Both the position numbers and the translations under genes were made by a program. A model generated the notes under the pieces. That model did not search any database. It was not told the origin of the DNA and was given only the letters and a program-made list of their open reading frames with translations. Below are positions 1 to 11,860 of a DNA stretch of 64,000 nucleotides, in pieces (the stretch's first letter is position 1; each line of letters opens with the position of its first letter). This stretch comes from Nageia nagi (taxonomy: Eukaryota; Pinophyta), in contig JBITNC010000001.1 in the NCBI GenBank assembly GCA_050084985.1, positions 188,852,001-188,916,000 of the forward strand. The letters run 5' to 3'.

Positions 1-762
1 CGTTGTGATATTTTTTCACACCACATACAAGCATGAAAACCTTTTTCTTGATAACATGTAATAATTTTTATTAGACAATGCATAACTAATCATATGGTAA
101 AATAAAATTAAATAATATCTTTAATATTAAATTAATATGCACTAGTGATAAATATTATAGATATGCATACCTAAACAAACAGTAAGCCTTGGATAGTCAT
201 GTATAGTCCAACATAGTATGCCATATAATTTTAATGACCCTTGATGGATAGATCTAGATATATCAATCATCTGAATTCCTTCCCACAAGAGCATCGATTC
301 ATCAATTACTAGTTCAAGGTAGACATCCATGTTTTTCACTTGATGCTTTCCAAGGACTATAAGAGTTAACATCAAGTGATATTTTCTTATATAAATCCAT
401 GGAGGTAAGTTATAAATGATTATAAAAATAGGCCAACATGAATACATAGATGATTATATCCCAAATGGATTGACACCATCCATTGCTAAACCCAATATGA
501 CACTGCTAGGCTCAATTTCAATGTTTTTGGGCCACTTTGCATCTATATGTTTCATTGCTTTACTATCTGTAGGATTTTGAAGTACACCATATTGAATTCT
601 ATTTCTTACATTCCAATCCATAAATTGTGCAAGTGAATTACACCAAAATAATCGCATCAACCTAGGAATAATTAGCATATGACAAACTTTCTTTTGAGGA
701 ATATTTTTCCCTTTCATTCCTTTTTCATATCTAACTGCATCATACTTTAGATATGTACTCAT
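1..762 (-). pseudogene. CACTA (En/Spm) TNP2-like transposase fragment
   Basis: Decayed transposase of a CACTA DNA transposon; it would cut and rejoin element ends in the nucleus. Reading leftward from 762, the protein has the TNP2 signatures IPRLMRLF, NPTDSKAMKHID and VILGLAMDGVNPFG, then after a frame break YNLPPW, NMDVYLELVIDE and LCWTIHDYP, in family order. A likely GT-AG intron of about 124 bp (170 down to 47) precedes KGFHACMWC, the cysteine-containing stretch that follows in TNP2 proteins. The gene runs off the left edge, so its C-terminus and the transposon end are not visible. At least one frameshift (near 450) makes it non-functional. The family call is secure from motif order; the intron is inferred. 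Confidence 0.85.
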
Positions 763-1113
763 TTTTTCAAATGGTCATCTATACAATATGTAATCATTAA
801 TACAAACATGATATGTTGAATACTCTACCTTTGTATATATCCTTCAAATGTGTGAAATTTATGCATGAAGGGATAACATTGTCATATGGAAGCACCTAGT
901 CATTTAGTAACCTATAATTCCACACAAAGAAATAAATTTATTATGTTAAATATTAAACAATATAAAAAATATAATATCTAAATTCATATAAATTTAAATA
1001 TTGAAAAAAAATACATACTTTATAAGAGCAATGAAACTTGTATCTAACCAACCATATTTGGTTTTTAAATTCATAAAAAGTAGGGTCACTACTAACTTGG
1101 ATAAGTGCAATCC

Positions 1114-1521
1114 CTAATATAATTTAGTTTTCACAGCATTATACAAGTTATAATTCTCTAAATCACCATCCTTTGCACCATCATGTATATGATAATTAGA
1201 GGCATGAACATATGCACCATCTTGTCTATTTGCATAGATTGACTTAATAAAATTATTCATTACTTTGACATGATCCACATGAACATCATTATTCTCTCCT
1301 TCATTATTATTGGTATTTGAATCCATGTTTTCATTTAATGCATGATCTAGTACAACATTTGGTTCACTTAGCCAATGTTCATATTCTTCAGGAGTTAAGA
1401 GTGCATGTAGTTGCTTCCTTTGAGATCTACCTATATTTGTTCGATGCAAAATGAGTACATAAGTCCTTGTGCTAGAGTTGTCATGTGTATTTGTTGCATT
1501 TTGATGTGTATGTAAAATCAA
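1114..1521 (-). CDS. Unidentified 135-codon ORF upstream of the TNP2 remnant
   Basis: An open frame of 135 codons lies about 350 bp upstream of the TNP2 fragment on the same strand. It encodes a hydrophilic protein with an N-rich, acidic middle (NTNNNEGENND) and a segment reading LLTPEEYEHWLSEPN. I do not recognise the family. Position and strand suggest it could be a 5' exon of the same CACTA element, but no known TNP2-associated domain is evident. It has no signal peptide or membrane segment. It could also be chance retention of an open frame in old transposon DNA. Confidence 0.3.
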   Translation of the reverse strand: MILHTHQNATNTHDNSSTRTYVLILHRTNIGRSQRKQLHALLTPEEYEHWLSEPNVVLDHALNENMDSNTNNNEGENNDVHVDHVKVMNNFIKSIYANRQDGAYVHASNYHIHDGAKDGDLENYNLYNAVKTKLY

Positions 1522-1732
1522 TTGTTATATAACATTAAAATAATTAAAAAAATACAATATGATCATTAAAAAATGAATAAGTGTATTGCATTAGTAATAA
1601 GTGAACAAGTGTATTACGATAATAGCTCATCAATAGGTTTTACACAATATTTTTCATTAAAAGTTTATGAAAAAAAATATAACATATTTCATTAATAGAT
1701 ATTGCATGAAAAAACATCAATAAAGATTACAT

Positions 1733-2400
1733 TTTAATCCCTTTTGGACTTTTTTACTTTACATTTTATTTTTCTATAATGATAAACCACTAATAGCTTG
1801 TCACTATATTTCAAACTTCTAATAGGAACTACATTTAGATAACTATCTAACTCTTCATGCATGAAGTATTCTTGCTGCTTTTCAAAATGATGAAATTTAG
1901 AATTCAAGAGGAATCCATTATTGACAAAATTGTTTATATATCATGCAATGTTTCCATACATCTTTGGCTTACTATCAATGTACAATTATTCTAAAGGCTT
2001 AGGGTTTGATTTCCAATTTATAAAAAATACTATAGCTTCTAATGCTATCTTACTTCTTTGCTAATTATAGATATTCTTTTTTATTATAAATTAGCCTACA
2101 AAATGGTATTAATGGATCTTTTAGACCACCTCAAGGAATAAACACATCATTCAATATGAATAAACCCATGCCAACTCTACATATATATTCATATTCTCTT
2201 ATCATATATTTATTACCATAATATTTGAATGGCACATAAGCTTTTGAAAATGGATCTTCAATTAGTCATGCACTGTATAACTTCTAATCATATGTATGTT
2301 GATATAAATGTTGTTCTTTAGTAGACAATGGAGGATGACACAAATTTTCTAAAGGTAGATCAAATGGTAAAGGCTCAACACCATCATCACTTCAAAATAT
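1733..2400 (-). pseudogene. Decayed unidentified protein, possibly SET-like
   Basis: Minus-strand translation gives a long coherent protein broken by several stops, in order from the right: EPLPFDLPLENLCHPPLS, DPFSKAYVPFKYYGNKYMI, YICRVGMGLFILNDVFIP, DSKPKMYGNIA, FHHFEKQQEYFMHEELDSYL, VVPIRSLKYSDKLLVVYHYR. The later part (a GNIA-stop-YIN stretch, then roughly 50 residues on, a basic stretch ending in LLVVYHYR) resembles the end of a SET domain, where an asparagine-containing loop is followed by GEELLxxY. That identification is a guess. At least four in-frame stops are present. Its relation to the CACTA remnant downstream is unknown; it may be host sequence carried by, or next to, the transposon. 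Confidence 0.35.
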
Positions 2401-4850
2401 ATTTTAAAGTCATATTTGATATCTAGTTCTTCTACATGTTGTTCCCTCTTCATTTCATGGATTTGTATAATTTACTTTTTACAAATTGAATATTTATTCA
2501 TGAAACTTTATGTGATATAGTTAATTAAAGTTTTATTTAATATTAAATTGAAAACTAATTCAAAATTTGATGTTATTACCTCATAGTCATCATCATCAAC
2601 ATCATAATTATTGATTAGTATAATGTAACTTTAAGGGTTTGGTCTGGTTGTGTTATCCATTTCTTGTAATAGTAGGGTCCTTGAAAGAGCAAAATGTGGT
2701 GGGAGAGTGCACTCATTAGGGTTTTTTGCTCAATCTCCAAATTATAGGTTGGTTCCTATCTATAAGAAGGTCAAAAGTAACTTGAAAGAGATAAAGGATG
2801 AGAGTACTGATAAAGAGAAAAATGAACAAGATAAAAAAAGTAAACTAAAATTAACTAGCCTGGGCATTATCGCATAAGAAGCAATCCATAACCAAGATTA
2901 TGAATGGAAAACTATCTTACTCTTGGGGTCTCACAATCATAATACACTACACAACTTAAGAAAATACTTCATGCATAATATTTACCAAAACATAATGAAT
3001 ATCCACAAACTATGAGAGGCAAAGCATCATTGTATTGTATTATCACACATAAACCATCTCATACACTAGGTAAATTTACTAGAATGTTTGACCCTTGGAC
3101 CTATAATAGTCCACTATTTATATATTTACATTTGCAATAGGGTGGTTATCCACTATTATTGTATTTAATTACTCTATGACTAATAATAGTGTAAGAAACT
3201 ATTTACAAATGTACAAATCATAATTACAACTATGCTAAATTACACAATGACTAAGTACAATCAATGCCAAGGTTTGAAAATTTATTATCTCCAAACTACT
3301 ATACTTCCCATTTGCAATCCTTTTGATCTATAATTGACTACATCTTGTAGTGATTGTAGCTAATTGTCAATGCATGGTGCACTAGCTTGATTGATAATAC
3401 TTGCCCTTATGTTCTATCAATAACCATCTAACTCTTTGCAACCATTTATGGCAATCACTACAGTTATAGGTTGCATGGAATAGTGAGGGAAATGCAGAAT
3501 GTATCATTGAAATCCAACGAATAATTGCTACTATCATTTGGAAATGAGTCATGATAGACACATTGATAGAGCTTTAGGGGTCAAACACTCATGATTAAGT
3601 GCATTTGAGTGTTCTTTTTAACTCATTATTCCTTTCTTATTATGGTAGGTTCTATTTACCTTTGGCATGGTTTAGTCATGGCAGAGACTTGCTTTAACAC
3701 CCACTAATTTTTGGTAAAATATTTGACATAATCACTTAAAATTGGTAGGTTCTATTTACTAATTATCCTAAAATATCTCTCACTAAATCATTCTCTATTT
3801 AGTACCCACTAAAGACTATCTTAGCACTTATTATTTTTAGATAAAAGATATGATGTCATCACTCCAAATCGATGGGTCCTAGAGGATGCACTTCTTACAA
3901 TATCTCCTGTTGATTTTCGGCACATGGTGGAACTTTTTCTTTGGAAATCCATGGGCTTTACAATTTTACCTACTGGTAACTTTGACTCAATAGAGACTCA
4001 TATTTACAATATTTCCTAAATAGAATTAGATTTTGATGGTACCCAAATTAGACCTAGACATTTATTTCCCTTACATGCTATGATATTTTTTGGACATATT
4101 ACAACTCTTCTTGGATATTACTTAGATGTATTTACAACACCTTATTACTTTATACCTATACATAATTACAAAATACACCTGACTAAACAATGACAAACCT
4201 TTAGTAGTTATTTACATGATAACACCCACTTTTGAATAAGATAGCAGTTAAGTTATCAAAACTATTTAAGACCTATTTACATGACAACACCCGAACTATT
4301 GATAGCACCTAAATTTTAAGCAAAACTTTGATAAAATTAACTAAGTATAAAGAATAAAGCTCACTTCAATATCTACAAGGTCATGATAGGGGAGCAATAA
4401 ATGAGAATTATGAATGAGTTTACTTGAAAGGAATGAAATAATAAAGAATGCCATGACATTACTCTATTTTTAGAGTGTGATTATGAAAGAATAATAATCA
4501 TCATCATGGTGTTCCTATAATAGACACCATACTATTAATTAGTTAAATATTTCACATGATGAAATTGTATATACCTCATTCTTAATTATATATATATATA
4601 TATATTAACACTCAATTTTAATAACATATACCTTTTTCTCATCATCATCAGAAAAATTATCAGTCCTCCTAGGATGAGATGGCTCTAGGCACAACTCATC
4701 CTCATAAAAAGAAATTTCAAACCTTGATGGATAAACAAATGACATTATTTATGCCTCATCATCAATACTCAACATAGTGATATTTGCTTTAAAAAATCAT
4801 ATATTATTAGTCACACTAAAATTCACATTATTCCAAATATAAATAAAATC
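2401..4850. other. No gene recognised; A+T-rich intergenic DNA
   Basis: Both strands are dense in stop codons. The only open frame of note (75 codons, plus strand, 2650-2877) begins in ordinary sequence, ends in a lysine/glutamate-rich stretch and matches no family I know. A short TA dinucleotide run lies near 4588-4606. I see no LTR, tRNA or transposase motif here. Confidence 0.5.
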
Positions 4851-5275
4851 AAGGGTTTAGAATCAAATATTAAAACTTTTTTACTAGGGTTAGGGTTTAG
4901 GATTTTATGTGCTACAGTTTAGGGTTTTAGGTGTTAGGGTTTATGATTAAAATTTTAAAACCTAGGGTTAAAAATATTGACTTAGGTTTTAGGGTCAATA
5001 GTTTAAGGTTTTGTGTATTAATAAATAAATAAATTAAATTAAGCCCTAAGATTATAAAAATTGAAGTCATAAGATTATAAAAAATTAGTCCTAATATTAT
5101 AAAAATTATGTTATCTTATAAAAAGATTATTAAGTTATCTTATAAAAATTAAGTCATCTTATAAAAAACCCTAAACCCTAACACTAAGCCTAACCTAAAC
5201 CCTTAATCCTAAACCCTAACTTAAACCCTAAACTCTAAACCCTATCTTAAACCCTAAGACTTAAAGCCTAAATTG
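4851..5275. repeat. Interstitial telomere-like repeats in opposed orientation
   Basis: From 4851 to about 5025 the plus strand is rich in degenerate TTTAGGG/TTAGGG units (for example GGGTTAGGGTTTAGG near 4890). From about 5044, and densely from 5165 to 5275, it carries the complement, CCCTAAA/CCCTAAC. The two arms are joined by about 120 bp of A+T-rich DNA made of loosely repeated 20-23 bp units containing ATTATAAAAATT or CTTATAAAAA. TTTAGGG is the common plant telomere unit. The order G-strand then C-strand, read left to right, is the arrangement expected where two chromosome ends meet head to head. Units are heavily diverged, so this is old. Confidence 0.7.
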
Positions 5276-5534
5276 GCATGGTTGAGTTCAAACATTGGAC
5301 ATCAATTTATTTTAAGATCGATCATGAATATTATAAGTTGTAAGTTGCATAGAATTATCCTAATTATGTGAGAAATTATCCATCAAATAGAATATTGAAG
5401 TGTCCCTCAAATATGATGGGTGATAATCGTTAAGTACATATTGGTCTTTTGCAGGCTCACCATGAAATTTGTGTGGGAGGAGTTGGTAATATCAAAAGGA
5501 TAAGCTCTTTGTAATTTTGACACGTAAACTCCTT

Positions 5535-5675
5535 AATCCCACACCCTAACCCTAACCCCATGCTATCACCCTATCCCCACACCTTGAACCTAACCTTATA
5601 CCTTGACCTAAACCTTTACCTTGACCCTAACCTTGCACCCTCACCCTAACCCTGCATCCTAACCCTAACCCCATA
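5535..5675 (-). repeat. Second degenerate telomere-like tract
   Basis: A C-rich stretch of irregular CCCTAA, CCTTGACCCTAA and CACCCTAACCC units, so the telomere-type G strand lies on the minus strand. It shares orientation with the right arm of the tract ending at 5275, about 260 bp away. Unit length wanders between 6 and 12 bp, so it could also be a minisatellite derived from telomere sequence. Confidence 0.6.
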
Positions 5676-6409
5676 ATTTTTATTATTATTAATAAAATAA
5701 AGTATAATAAAATAAAATTATAAATTTTTATAATAATATTTTTAATAAAATATAATATAATAAAATGCTTTATTAATTTTTTTCCCTAATAATCTAGTTT
5801 AGACGCTATAGTAAACACTCATTGGGATGCTATATTATACACAATACAACATTTGATATAGCATAAAATTTGTATTCAAAACAAAAAAAAAGAACCCACT
5901 TGAACTATCATTTTCTCTCAATAATTGAGTTTGCATAAGAATTTCATGGGGTGAGGAGGAGAAAGAGGGAGAGCCATTAGCCTAGGGGATGATTTTTTAT
6001 AGTTGGAGGTAGATTTTGTTATTCATTAATTCTCAATTTGGTTGACTTTTCTATAGTTGCATGTAGATTTTTTCATCCTTTAGCTTAATTTAGTTGTGTG
6101 TTCTAGTCTTTGGCCTATGAAACTAGTATATATGGATAATGCATATGATAATACAATATTTCTAGGAAAAATCCTAGAAAAATCTAAGAAATGCAGATGT
6201 GGTACTTACTTGGAGTCGAATGATGCCTTGGGTGGATAGTTAGACTAAAATAATGCACTCCCTTTTGCAAATTTTTTATTGAAGTGGTTTGATTTTGTGA
6301 TTGGAGTGGTTTGGTTTTGTTTTGATTTATAAATGTTTTATCCCTAATGGTAATGCTTATATTTTTAGGGGTATAGGGTTTAGAGTCTTCCATATTTTGC
6401 ATACACATT
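5676..6409. other. No gene recognised
   Basis: A+T-rich start (ATAATAAAATA-type low complexity, 5676-5780), then a purine-rich patch near 5948-5980. One 74-codon minus-strand ORF (6184-6408) matches nothing known. It adjoins the left end of the PPR array. Confidence 0.45.
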
Positions 6410-6664
6410 GATCAAGGCATTGATACCTACAACTTTTGTTTCAACTACTTTTTTATGGATGTCCATACCTTCTTATAGAGCTCCCATGGTGGCACATGCT
6501 AGAATAATGTTGGAAAAAGGTTACATAGTCAAGTTTTACACCTAAAAATTGCATCTTACTAAACCCATATTATGCATATCCTTCATTACTTTGCATCATC
6601 AATAATCTCTATAAGAACATTCTCCATGTTTGAAATGATGGAATATTTTTGCATTTCTCACAAT
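6410..6664 (-). pseudogene. PPR-DYW pseudogene, left part: DYW terminus plus a PPR repeat of the next copy
   Basis: Minus-strand reading from 6664 gives FHHFKHGECSYRDY followed by TGA at 6599-6601. This is the end of a DYW domain (family form HHFKDGxCSCGDYW) with the final Trp codon mutated to a stop. Further left, pieces such as IILACATMGAL, EGMDIHKKVVETKV and NALINV form a PPR L/S repeat from another copy, with frameshifts. DYW-PPR proteins act in C-to-U RNA editing in plastids and mitochondria; this copy is dead. It is the continuation of the domain ending at 15134: copia element D sits exactly between the two halves. Confidence 0.8.
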
Positions 6665-7159
6665 TGAAAGAATTGAACTATAACATAAGCAACCCTAAAT
6701 GTCCAAGATCATATGAAAGCTCAAAAACACATCTAAATAACTTATAAAGTAATCTCATAACATAACATAAGATATAAGTGTTTCCTCCAACTAGGATTAC
6801 ATCCACTAACTAAATCTCACTTCATTCACCAATATGAACTCTTACAATCCTCCTAAATTTATTTCTTAAACACTATCCTATGGCATAATTTTACTTCACA
6901 AATTGGTGAGTAATCACAAAGAGGGAGCCTTCTATTTATAGGCCAAAATCTCTCTTTGGATCACCCTTCTATTCAATATACAAAAGCATGAAAAGTGCAT
7001 CCTTTTACCCAAGGGGAATGCTCATGACATGGAGTGTAGGACAAGTTACATTATCATATTCACTTAAATACTTAAGGTATCAAATTATACCCTTAGTTAT
7101 TAGTGAAATTACATAGAATATTATTATAAAAACTCAATAATGCATTATACATTCCAACA
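6665..7159 (-). repeat. 3' LTR of copia element D
   Basis: 495 bp, closely matching 14652-15133. In element orientation it starts TGTTGGAATG; at its other end, at 6665 on the plus strand, it reads TGAAAGAATTGAAC. It contains TATTTATAG-like sequence near 6930, a plausible promoter element on either strand. A polypurine tract abuts it on the inner side. Confidence 0.92.
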
Positions 7160-7172
7160 CTCCCCCTTAATG
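7160..7172 (-). other. Polypurine tract of element D
   Basis: On the minus strand, TTAAGGGGGAG lies immediately before the LTR start TGTTGG. A purine run in this position is the plus-strand DNA primer of LTR retrotransposons. Confidence 0.8.
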
Positions 7173-7899
7173 AAATATTAGGTTAAAGCGAATAAGAGAG
7201 AAGAAAGAGAGAAAGTAAGAGAGTTATCCTCCAAACAGATACAATAGAGATGAAAAATTTTTACATATTTGTGAAGTAAGAAAGATCTAGTTTGAGACTC
7301 ACTACTTTTTCAAATACAATCATTAACCACAATTGGTTTCAATATATATTAAGTATTCATCCAACTGGAAATCATGAAGAGTCTTCAAGAGCTTGCATAC
7401 TTGAGGTAAGTAACCTACAATCTTAAAAGAACCTACAAGTCATAAGTAGTTCAAATAACAAGATCAGTTAGATGCAACATATTCATATCAATAATGATAG
7501 ATTAATCACTCAAATACCATCATGAATTGATCAATGGTGCATTATAAATCATCACAAAGATGCCAAGCCAAAACTCATAGTCACTTGCTATATATAAAAC
7601 ATGTGTTGATTATCATTATAAAATAGAGCATCCACATATGAGTTCCTCACATATGGATAACTAAATAATACCAAAATATACATAAGAGTTTTTCACACAT
7701 GGATAACTAAATAGTGCTATATTGGCCAATATTTTTGCTTTTAAAATTTTGTACAACAAGTTCCTCACACAGAGCACACTTACCATGAAGGTGTACAACA
7801 AAATCAACACTATACAACACAAAATCCTCCTAGGAGTGAAGTTGTCATCATAAACATGAATTCAAAATAAGAATTCAAACTTCACTCCTCCTTGAAGGC
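7173..7899. other. 3' untranslated part of element D
   Basis: Between the end of pol and the polypurine tract. No coding similarity seen on either strand; the purine-rich AGAAAGAGAGAAAG patch near 7200 is the only notable feature. Confidence 0.5.
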
Positions 7900-10660
7900 A
7901 ACTTCACCAACGCAATAGGACCCCTGAGCTTACAAAATTAAGCTTCTAGGAGGAGCTTAGTGAGCAAATCAATGAAGTTGAAGGTAGATGGATAATACTC
8001 CAAGTGTATGATGCCATCAAGAACCTTCTCTTTGATACAATGGGCATGGATTTCCACATGTTTTATTATTTAATGGGACATAGGATTCTTAACCAAAGAA
8101 ATATCTAATTGATTGTCTAAAGAAATCAAAGATGAGCCACCTTACTCATACCTAATTTCTTTCAGAAGATGCCTTAGCCAAATAACTTTCTAAGTTGTAA
8201 TAGACATGGCATGGTACTCAAATTCTATGATGGAAAGAGAAATACTAGGCTACTTCTTGGAAGCCCAAGAGATATCACTTGAACCAATGCTAAATACATA
8301 TGCAAAGATTGACTTCCTATCATCTCTATCTCCCCCATAGTTAGAATCTAAAAATCTAGAGAGAACAAACAAGGGCAACTTAGAATACTTGAGATCAAGA
8401 TCCTTAATCCCTAAAACATAACTCAAGATTTTCTTAATAGCATTGAAGTGCTCAACATATGGTTTCTACATGAATTGTGCCATTAGATTCACTGCAAAGG
8501 TAATATCTGGCTTGGATATAATCAAATATAAAAGACTACCAATTAATTACTTGTAAGTTGTAGCATCAACTAACTGAGAGTTAGAGCTTAGAGAAAGAAT
8601 GATTCTAGGAGAGATTGGGATCACAACATATATACACTCCTCCATTCTAAACTTCTACAAGATGTTTGATATATACTTATATTGATTGAGATAAGTATAA
8701 TATTTGTATTGATACACTTGAATTCCAAAATAGTAGTGTAAAAGACCAAGATCAATCATTTCAAATATTTCCTTAAGTTTAGATATGGACTCTTGAATGA
8801 TTTCATCATTGTTTTTAGTTATCAAAATACCATCTATATAAAGGAGAATCAAGACCACATTTTTTTCCTAATTGAGCACATATAGATTGGAGTTAGAAAA
8901 ACACTTGGAGAATCCAATGTTAGCAAAGTACCCTAAAATCTTTTTGTAGCATGTTTGAGGTGCTTGCTTAATTCCATATAATGATTTCTTTAGCTTACAC
9001 ACAAAAGACTCTTTACCTTTCATAATAAACCCTTCTAGTTGATTCATGAAGATTTCTACATGTAAGTCTCCATTGAGAAATGCACTCTTAAAATCAAGTT
9101 GAAAAACTTTCCATCCTTGAGCTACAAAAAGAGCAAAGATAATCCTTACAATAGGCATATTTGCCATGGGAGCAAAGGTTTTCTCATAATATACATTGTA
9201 TTTCTAAGAAAAACCTTTAGCTACTAACCTTGCTTTGTATTTCTCAATATCTCCAATTGAATTGAACTTGACCCTGTAGATCCACTTATTACCAATCACA
9301 TTCTTCTCATTGGGATAAGAAACCAAGTCCTAAATTTTATTTTTCATAAGCACCTCATACTCCTCTTTCATGGTTTCCATCTATCACTTATGCTTTGAAG
9401 CTTCTTTGAAGGATGAGAGCTCATGCTTATTGTCATTTTTGGTAAATAAGGATTTGTTCAAGGTTATGCTCCTTATTACCCTTTTAATTGGAGAGTTTTG
9501 TTCATGAGGTGACTTGTTTATATCAATATCTAACTAGCTAGATGCAACTAAAGAGTCCTCTAGATCATCAACATCCTTATTATAAGTAGATTCTTTAAGA
9601 AGTTCATTGAACTTTACATCCTTTGAAATAAACATGGATTTGTGGGATGGAGAGTATAGCCTGTAGCCTCTATGCTGACTATCATAACCCATAAAGATGC
9701 ACTTTTCAGCTCTTTTGTCTAATTTTTTCTTTTTCTTAGATATAATGTAGGAGAATGATTCACAACCAAACATCCTAAGGTGAGAAATGTTAGGTTTTCT
9801 TCTTGACCATGCATCAAAAGGAGTTTTACCTTGAAAAAATTTTATGGTATGCCTATTCAAGATGTAAATAGTAGTGCTCATAGCTTCACCCCATAAGAAA
9901 CTAGGAAGATTAGCCAACATGCATCTAGTAATTTTCATAATTGTTCTATTTTTCCTTTTGACAACACCATTTTACTGAGGAGTGTAAGGAATCATAAATT
10001 GCCTTTTGATTCCATACTTAGCATAATAGTCATTGAACTCATTACTATTATATTCTCCCCCATTATCTGATCTCAACATCTTGATTTTGAGCTTAGTTTG
10101 ATTCTCAATAAAGGCCTTAAAAACCTTAAAACTCTTAAATGTTTAATCCTCATGCTCAAGTAGATACCCAAAGGTCATCCTAGTAAAGTCATCAATGAAT
10201 GTTAAGATGTAATATGCTCCTTTAAGTAACTTAATTTGAAATGAACCCATCAAATTGAATGCACAAGTTGAAAAGATTGAGATGCTGTTGTTTCCTTATC
10301 TTTTTCAAACTTTTGTCTATGCATCTTGCCAAGAATGCATTTCTTACATAAACCAACCAAAGGATAAATTTAAGGCAAACCTTCCACAAGTTCTTGGTCT
10401 TTCATGACTTGAATACTCTTATGGTTAAGGTGTTCTAAATGTTTGTGCTAAAGATTACCTATAGAACACACACTAGTAACAAGATACATCTTTGATAGAA
10501 CTTGATCCATAATGTAGAGGTTATCTTTTACTGATCCTTTAACCAAAGTGGCAAGTCCTTTCTTAATGCACCAAGATTGAGAGTTGAACTCAAATGAGTT
10601 ACTGATCATAGAGAGAAGGTTCATCCTTATCTTAGAAACATAGAGAACATTTTTGAAAAC
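7900..10660 (-). pseudogene. Copia pol: integrase, reverse transcriptase and RNase H
   Basis: Read right to left. The pre-integrase zinc segment HKHLEHLNHKS...CKKCILGKMH lies near 10330-10450. The integrase core follows, with a C-terminal part (9534-9938) reading LPSFLWGEAMSTTIYILNR and LRMFGCESF. RT (about 8450-9440) has FKSAFLNGDL, LKKSLYGIKQAP and YIDG at the catalytic site, where the family has YVDD. The second catalytic Asp is therefore lost. RNase H (about 7920-8450) has GDRDDRKS and FEYHAM, where copia has EAEY. There are about ten in-frame stops and several frame breaks. The polyprotein would integrate and copy the element; it is dead here. Confidence 0.9.
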
Positions 10661-10663
10661 CTT

Positions 10664-11443
10664 TTATTGAATCAACACACTTCCAATTCCTTCGACTTCA
10701 AGGGTAGAGTTATCACCTATCACAACCGCATCTTTACTATACTTGTAAAAGTTCTCAAACTTATCCTTTTCAAAGCATAGGTGATTAGTGCAACCAGAAT
10801 CAATAATATAATCAGATAAAAAAGAGCAAGACATGGAGTAGAGCACCATAGCAAAACCAGTTTGAACATTCTTCTTTTCTTTGAAATTCTTTACATTACC
10901 ATTACCTTTGTTCTTTTCCTCTCTTTCTTTTTTATAGCAATCGACTTCTTTATGACCATGGATGCCACAATAGTTACAATTACCATCAAACATTTTTTTA
11001 GGATATGGATTGATTGCTTTTCCTTTTCCATCTCTTTGCTTGAAATGGTTATTATTACTATTGTTATTGTTGTTGTTGTTGTTATTACTATTATTATTAC
11101 CATTATTTCTGCTATTGTTGTAGCCATTGCCTCTTTTCTCAAACCTTTTGGAGGAAGAGGGATAATATTTATTTTGATGGTTAAACTTCTTTTTGAAAAA
11201 ACTTTTGGTTGCTCCAAGAGCAACATTATTATCCTTAGAAGAAAAAATAAACATCTTTTTGTTAAGGGTTTTCTCATGTTTCAAAAGGAGCATAGAAAGG
11301 TTCTCAAAGGAGAAGACTTCTTCTTCATCATCAAGCCTTATTTTCATAATTGTCATAAAGTTTTTAAAATTTGAAGAAAAGGCTTTGAAGAATGATGAAT
11401 ACCATGAACTCATCCTTGATCCAATTGCACCCACAAGCAACAA
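10664..11443 (-). pseudogene. Copia gag C-terminus, zinc knuckle and protease
   Basis: A 259-codon open frame. The first part is Gag C-terminal sequence. A run of Asn codons (GNNNSN..., plus strand about 11045-11115) marks a trinucleotide-like expansion. Next comes a CX2CX4HX4C zinc knuckle, CNYCGIHGHKEVDC, which binds RNA. Then the aspartic protease active site, IIDSGCTNHLC, with the catalytic Asp intact, followed by VIGDNSTLEVEGIG, typical of copia. The frame is bounded by stops at both ends that interrupt the ancestral polyprotein. It follows directly on gag at 11471-11731. Confidence 0.9.
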
Positions 11444-11470
11444 GTTGGGTCCTTAGGTCAATGATTTTGT

Positions 11471-11860
11471 TCAAGTAGATAGCCACATTTTCATCTTGCC
11501 CTTGATGAGATTGAAGCAACTTTTGGAGAATGGTAAAGCTCTTGTAAAATTTGAACCAAGGTAAATTTGCTTAAGATTTTCCCAAGCTTCTTTTATCAAG
11601 TTTGAAAAGGAAATCATTAGTAGCACATCATCTAAAACTACATGAAAGATCATGGAGGTTGCCAATTCATTCTTTGTGTTGTAAGCCTCTAGTGCCTTGT
11701 CATTTGTAAGAGGCACAAGGTTCTCATTCACTATTTTCCAAAGCTTTCTTACTTACAATTCAACTCTCATCCAAGGTTCCCAAATACCAAATTTGGAACC
11801 ATCAAGAATGTGTTTGAGTAAAAAGGATTCTCCTATTTGCTACACAAGAATATAAAAATA
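11471..11860 (-). pseudogene. Copia gag, N-terminal part
   Basis: Minus-strand translation starts near 11860. LDGSKFGIWEPWM, a stop, VRKLWKIVNENLVPL and ISFSNLIKEAWENLK together match the copia Gag order (FDGxNFxxWxxxM, then LWxIV, then AKEAWDxL). One in-frame TAA (about 11752) precedes the 86-codon open part. Gag forms the cytoplasmic virus-like particle. The gap to the next frame (11443-11471) is a frame break, not an intergenic space. Confidence 0.85.

Noticed and set aside
2650-2877. 75-codon plus-strand ORF with Lys-rich tail
   Set aside because: No family match, no neighbours on the strand, and length is within chance for such A+T-rich DNA.
10862-11374. 170-codon plus-strand ORF rich in Ile/Val/Phe
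   Set aside because: It is the antisense shadow of the Asn-rich copia gag/zinc-knuckle region on the minus strand.
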